Part shown: positions 59,292-64,000 of the stretch, one piece after another
Numbering within the stretch: the stretch's first letter is position 1
Layout: every line of letters begins with the position of its first letter
Assembly: GCA_030015575.1 (NCBI GenBank)
Contig: JASDDO010000006.1
Coordinates: 105,516,045-105,580,044 of the forward strand
Source: Agapanthus africanus
Lineage: Eukaryota; Streptophyta; Magnoliopsida; Asparagales; Amaryllidaceae
Length of the DNA stretch: 64,000 nt
Reading direction: 5' to 3'
Made by a program: the position numbers and the translations under genes
The notes under the pieces: generated by a model
What the model saw: only the letters and a program-made list of their open reading frames with translations
Database searches by the model: none
What the model was told of the DNA's origin: nothing

Positions 59292-61820
59292 TGTAACATT
59301 TCAGAGAATATAAAATATTATATTTGGAGTTTAATATTAAAATAATATATTTCGCGAAAACTACCCGATTTGCGAAATTGGGGTTTTCGTAAAAGGGTAT
59401 AAATATATACCAATATTTGTTAAATAATTGGAGATTAAAATGATTTATTCATTTAAAAAATATGTTTATCGGATTTGGCATTTTTATAATTAATTATATG
59501 CAGTTTAACTAAAAATTTATTAGTGCACTGCTAATCGCGATTAAACCAAATCCGTGTTCCAACAGTTTTCCATGGCTAGTGCACCATGTCATGTTGCATG
59601 TTGGTTACATGTTGTGTTCTTGTGTTATTTTTGGGGTATTATGTGGTTTGGGTTTAAAAAGAAAAAGAGAAGGGTATTATTGAGTGGGTGAGAATAAGAG
59701 AGAGTGAGGGTAAGGAAAAGAGTTAAAATAAGAGAGAGAGAGAGAAAGAGAGAGAGGACAGCCACCATTATTCACCCCCATTAGTTTCTTCATCTTCTTC
59801 CTCCTCATCCCCCTCCACCTTCACCCCAAAGATCCATCTCCAAATCTTCATCAAAATCCTATACCCCCTTCACAAAAGTTGATCCCCTTATCACCTACAA
59901 CACAATGGACCAATCAAAGTTGGATTTTTAAGACTTTGGAAAGCTAGGGTTTTTCTTGAGTTGCCCAAATGAGGTATAATTCCTTTCACATAGTGTAGTT
60001 TTAAGTTTCCTAGCATCCTAGTTTAGTTTAGAGTTAAACTTGTTAGATTTGTGATGTTTGGAAAATCTAAAGAGAAGGGTTTAAGTGTTTGTGTGGGATC
60101 ATGATCTGTAGTGGGTATCTACAAGACCCTAGTGGTGTTTTTACTGACCGAGAACAAAGAGTAAAACCAAAAAAACGGAGTTAGGATTTCCCGACGTCGG
60201 ATTTGTGATAGATTTTGATGGTATATGGGAATCTGGAATGAACCGAGACCACTATAAATTAAGTTCCCTTGACAATAAGACGTGCAGGAAACCATGAATC
60301 ACCCCTGATAGCTGAGCCCCTACCCTCGATTTCTGGCAGCCGATTTATTGATTTGGTTTGCAATTTGCGGCCATGTTCTGAGGAAACGTGTTGAATTTTG
60401 GGCCATGGCTTTGTTAGATGATATCTAGAGCAACCCTGTATGCAAAATTCTCTAGTTTGGCCCAGGGTGAAATCTGGAAGTGATTTCCTTTGTTGCTGAA
60501 TTTGGTTTCCCGATTTCTGAACTTGGGTTTTGGGTTTATGATATTGTATTTGGTCGTTGGATGTTTGTACGTCAACGACGAGGGTTATTTGGTTGTTTTT
60601 GCATACGTAGGCTATATGTTCTAACCTATGAGCGCACCGTTTGCCGTATAGTTTTCCGGACTTGACTTTAATAGCATTGCGACTATGTATTTATTGTAGA
60701 TACCTTCGCATGAATTCCGAGACGACGGAGCATGGCGTCATCGAGTTCGGCAAGCAAGGATTAAGGTGAGTAGATCTATATATGAGGGGGAAGTCGGGGG
60801 GATGGCGTATAGCACCCCCCGCAAGTTTATAAATGGAAACCGATATAACCTATATTAGAAAACTAGGGATATGGTTAAAAAGATAGTTAGAGATGATGTG
60901 AGTGATTGAATATATATATATTGAGATATGAGATGAAAGATTTAGGGATATGAAAAGGGAATGTGAATCACGACTTATAGATATGTAGTTGAACTAGAAT
61001 AGGTATGAGTTTTAGAGTAGCATGACATTTGATGTATAAGGTAGAGTGTATATATAAAATTGACTTGATGTAAGATGACTTAATGCGATGAAAAGGATAT
61101 ACGATGTGATATGATGACTTGATTGATATGTCGGTATACGGATGTGAGTCGATTGAGATGATTGATACATTTGCCGGTCCCCCGATATGAGATTGTTATG
61201 GATGCGACATGGGATATAGGTATATATATATATATATAATGTGGTGAATCATGAGTGATAGGCCGTACGTGACGTTAGGTCCGTACCCTCTTTGTCATAT
61301 AGGTTGATATGATCCTTAATGCTTTAATACCGCCGTACGTGATGAGTTTTATGATGATTGATCCATACCTTGAATAGAGAATGCCGTACGATGGATTATA
61401 CCGTACGTGATGTTGTGAGGCTGGATGCCGATTGATAGATTCACCGACTCGGTCGTGTTAGATACGTATACCTGTCAGCATTCGCATATGATTTACTTTA
61501 TGCTACGTTCATGTCACTCTCATTGCATTTCATATACCTGTGCTAGTACACCTACACCATTATTGATGATGCGTATGTTACACTTACACAGATTGGCCGG
61601 CTCACACACTTCATCATCGATAATTGCTATGTCACTACACAGTAGAATTGCTGCATCATGATATGACTCCTTGCATGATTGCTTGCTATGTTCACAAAAC
61701 TGTTACATGTTGCATGATATACGGATATGCTTACATTCTGTTATATGTCGCAATCTTCATGCATTATGATGATACGCATTAAGATATATTGTTTTCATGA
61801 GATTTCTGGATTTGAGAACT
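59292..61820 (+). mobile_element. LTR-C: truncated T1-family LTR
   Basis: Starts TGTAACATTTC at 59292 in the CopB-G LTR (left duplication would be ACAAT, 59287-59291). Aligns with the T1 3' LTR up to GGATTTGAGAAC, then stops. Lacks the 60-bp minisatellite. A (GA)n run lies at 59731-59757. TATA-like box GGGTATAAATATATACC at 59395-59411. The right 1.4 kb of the LTR is lost and no second duplication is visible. Confidence 0.82.
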
Positions 61821-61960
61821 GATCAGTCGAAAATATTGCATTTTTAACACAACAATTTCCCTACTCTTTGCAATCATCTAAAGGTGTCCGTATTTTCTAT
61901 TGTTGGCTAAATACAAAATACGGAAGTCCTAGTATATCCCACATTATATCTATGTTTCTG
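61821..61960. other. Unassigned junction segment
   Basis: 140 bp between LTR-C and recognisable copia leader. Contains an imperfect inverted repeat around CCGTATTTTC/AAATACGG (about 61889-61924). Origin not recognised. Confidence 0.3.
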
Positions 61961-63228
61961 CTGCGATGTCTGTGATGTAATCATTTGATATATTCTGATG
62001 GATACAGTATATAGTATATATGATATATTATATAGACGTTACTTATGTTTTACACCCGCACTAGCCCTGCCCTGCTCTGTCGTTAGTTATCTAACCTAAC
62101 GGTGCACGAGGGGACATCGAGGCGAATGCGGATGGCAAAAGTGTACGTCGTATTTATCTGTGATGCTTAGGAAGCATAAGCTGATAGGATTTTATTAATG
62201 AGATTAATAAAAAGAAAAGAAACCTAATGATGTTGTAGAATCAAAACTTTATAAAAAGGGTAGCTACAGTTTTGCTTTGCACAGTGATATATATGATTTA
62301 TCCTGCACCTTATTCGATGGGGAAAGAGCCGAGATCCCTTCACCGGGAGTGACCTCTTTAGCAAAACTGGCAGATGCTACAAAACGCGGTTTGTCTTTTG
62401 ATTGCTTTTAGAGTTTTGCTTTGCACAGCGGTATATATGATATATCCTGCACCTTATTCGATGAGGAAAGGGCCGACGATCCCTTCACCAGGAGTGACCC
62501 CTTTAGCGAAACTAAGAAAAGCCTCAAAAACACTCCATTTCAAAATTTCACTTGATTCTACGACGATTTCAAGTTCATTACGCAATAGGTTTTCAGAAAA
62601 ACCTGTCGTAGCCCTCCGTCATTTCAGATAAAGACTATTTAGTATTCGTGCTGCGTTTGTTGACCTCTGTCAAGGCGTAGTGTGCGGTAGCTAACTAGTA
62701 ATTATCTATAAAGCATGTGATGTGATTGGATTAGGGTAGTCGTACGACCTTGTTGACCTCTGTCAAGGGTCGTGCGAGTGGGTTTGATTCAATCAAGAAA
62801 TGACGGGTTGAACTTGACTAGTGCACTATGATTTGTTGACCTCTGTCAAGGTCATGGCACACTAGTGGCAAAATATTATCGGGAATTTCAAGTGTTGAAA
62901 TTTGCAATGAGATTGCATACCTTCTATGAGATAGTTGGATCCCGATACCCACTGCGAGTAAGAGTTACTCCTGGGAGAATTTTACACAGGACAATTAGTC
63001 GATCAAGTAGGTGTCTAGAAAAGTGTTAACGGGGTTACGCATCTGGGAAAACGAGGTTTACTTTAATTAGGTCTGTGCGAAAGCACGGGGAACCTCCCTC
63101 AAAGTACCGACACTGATCTGGCTGATAGATTGACGAAATTGTAGGGTGTAATTAATCCCGGCTAATCTTAACTTTTATGGTTTGAAGGTAGATTTGATAA
63201 AAACAGTGGGAGACATCCTGATTAGATA
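61961..63228 (+). other. CopB-H 5' leader (5' truncated)
   Basis: No LTR, primer site or CCGCGG module precedes it, so it is truncated at LTR-C. Modules: conserved hairpin 62081-62101, paired repeats about 62272-62368 and 62412-62515, triple hairpin 62656-62860. The downstream frame opens after a TAA at 63227-63229. Confidence 0.75.
62656..62860 (+). other. Triple-hairpin cassette of CopB-H
   Basis: TTGTTGACCTCTGTCAAGG three times (cores 62656-62675, 62748-62768, 62832-62851). Loop CTCT in all. Outer stems differ and are long: CGTACGACC/GGTCGTGCG at the second (62741-62776), and TATGA/TCATG plus GTGC/GCAC at the third. Each stem has one bulged G on the 3' arm. Confidence 0.88.
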
Positions 63229-63271
63229 AGATAATAACCAATCTAATCTTGCAAGAGCATACACTAAAGTG

Positions 63272-63292
63272 TTTTCTTCTCTCTCTCTCCAG
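63272..63292 (+). promoter_or_regulatory. Pyrimidine tract plus AG before the CopB-H frame
   Basis: TTTTCTTCTCTCTCTCTCCAG, which resembles a plant 3' splice site. An equivalent tract lies at the same place in CopB-G (55330-55353) and, with TTTGG instead of CCAGG, in CopA-2 and CopA-3. Use as an acceptor is inference. Confidence 0.4.
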
Positions 63293-63328
63293 GTAGCGAC
63301 CTTGTCAGGCCATAATCAAGATAATAAT

Positions 63329-64000
63329 ATGGATGTATTGACTGAACCCGCTTATTATACAGAGCAGGGGAACGTTGGACCCGTTCTTTCTTGTAAGAGT
63401 TATAAGACTGAACAGGGAATAGAAGAATTACTAGATTCTCAAGACGCCCAAAACAACATGCATGTTGATGCATCTTCTTCTGGTGTGTTAGTTATTGAGA
63501 ACTGTTTCTCAGTTCACCCTACGTCTTGGGTATTAGATACCGGATCAGGATCCCACATATGTAAACAGTTACATGGGCTACGTAAAGGTAGAGAACTGGG
63601 AAAAAGTGATCATTCCGTTCAAGTAGGGAACTGTGCAAGTATTACAGCCAAAGCAGTTGGCGAATATCACCTTGTATTGCCAAGTCGTAATACACTGATT
63701 CTAAATGAGTGCTATTATATACCGAACATGATGTGCAACATTATATCAGTTTCTTTATTAAGTAAAGAAGGATATAATTTTGTAGTAAAGGATAATGTTA
63801 TGAACATATTCCAAGATCAAAAGTTGATTGCATCAGGCTCGTTACATAATGGCATATTCATTTTAAATCAGAATACAGTCCTCAATATACAAAACAAACA
63901 CAAGAGGAAAAGTTCAGAAATGAACGAATCCTTCTTGTGGCATTATAGACTTGGTCATATCAATGCGACACGACTGGCTAAGTTACATAAGGATGGTTAT
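63329..64000 (+). CDS. CopB-H pol: protease and pre-integrase domain (3' partial)
   Basis: 224 codons with no stop, open at the window edge; the frame is also open upstream to 63230. First Met at 63329 (MDVLTEPAYYTE). It encodes the start of a Ty1/copia polyprotein. Protease has VLDTGSGSH (catalytic Asp about residue 70) and GEYHLVLPSRNTL; it would cut the polyprotein in the virus-like particle. The integrase zinc-binding start is HYRLGHIN...RLAKLHKDG at the end. It matches CopB-G but lacks that copy's D-to-E change and frameshifts. No Gag precedes it. This is the best-preserved copia frame in the window; its state beyond 64000 is unknown. Confidence 0.85.
   Translation, partial: MDVLTEPAYYTEQGNVGPVLSCKSYKTEQGIEELLDSQDAQNNMHVDASSSGVLVIENCFSVHPTSWVLDTGSGSHICKQLHGLRKGRELGKSDHSVQVGNCASITAKAVGEYHLVLPSRNTLILNECYYIPNMMCNIISVSLLSKEGYNFVVKDNVMNIFQDQKLIASGSLHNGIFILNQNTVLNIQNKHKRKSSEMNESFLWHYRLGHINATRLAKLHKDGY

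Noticed and set aside
62656-62851. Short regularly spaced repeats resembling a CRISPR array
   Set aside because: Only three units, imperfect spacing, located in a retrotransposon leader of a plant-type genome and paralleled in four sister elements. No cas genes.
1-64000. Host protein-coding genes
   Set aside because: Every longer frame maps to a retrotransposon region or a repeat; none has exon-like structure or a recognisable cellular domain.

Overview
The window looks like intergenic, repeat-dense nuclear DNA of a flowering plant with a large genome. I found no host gene, rRNA, tRNA or CRISPR array. Almost all of it is LTR retrotransposons stacked inside one another. The plant assignment rests on BARE/Angela-like Ty1/copia LTRs (start TGTT(G/A)G..., with GCCCTAGAGGC), an Athila-like Ty3/gypsy element with its typical primer site, PR-RT-RH order and 'VSAVTTLRSGR' region, and TG/CA-bounded LTRs. 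The species cannot be named from this window. Element names used here are my own.

Layout. The outermost host element is CopB-G (minus strand, BARE/Angela-like copia). Its 5' LTR is at 58005-59291, its primer site at 57992-58004, its leader at 55355-57991, and its broken pol at 52868-55354 plus 11729-11768. Into its pol went LTR-F (right end at 11728), which was itself hit by LTR-E (right end at 1270) and by CopA-1 (1767-11548, minus, target duplication CAAGC). Also in its pol is T1 (11769-52867, plus, target duplication GAATC), an internally deleted element with a 4.69-kb LTR. Inside T1 sit CopA-2 (13348-42175, plus, AGAAT) and a solo CopB LTR (42879-45069, GTGTT). Inside CopA-2 sits ATH (15996-37889, minus, Athila-like), and inside the ATH gag sits CopA-3 (23476-33426, plus, GATTT/TATTT). 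At the right, a truncated T1-family LTR (59292-61820) interrupts the CopB-G 5' LTR. It is followed by the leader and open protease/pre-integrase frame of another copia element, CopB-H (about 61961 to the window end, plus).

What works together. ATH carries gag, protease, RT-RNase H and integrase, but has five in-frame stops and frameshifts and has lost the integrase catalytic Glu. CopB-G has a broken pol. CopB-H keeps an intact protease motif and an open frame to the window edge. CopA elements keep only RT/RNase H relics. In their place they have a tandem 0.4-kb repeat. No copia element here shows a gag; CopB frames begin almost directly at the protease after a long structured leader.

Most interesting signals. 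(1) Five copia leaders each carry three hairpins. The loop sequence is the same (or nearly so) in all three hairpins of one element but differs between elements. (2) A GC-rich module built on CCGCGG lies about 200 nt downstream of the primer site in four copia elements. It recurs in the same orientation in the leader of the unrelated Athila-like element, and one rearrangement junction falls within it. (3) ATH has a primer site outside both LTRs, which is a signature of recombination. All divergence figures are counts by eye over partial alignments.
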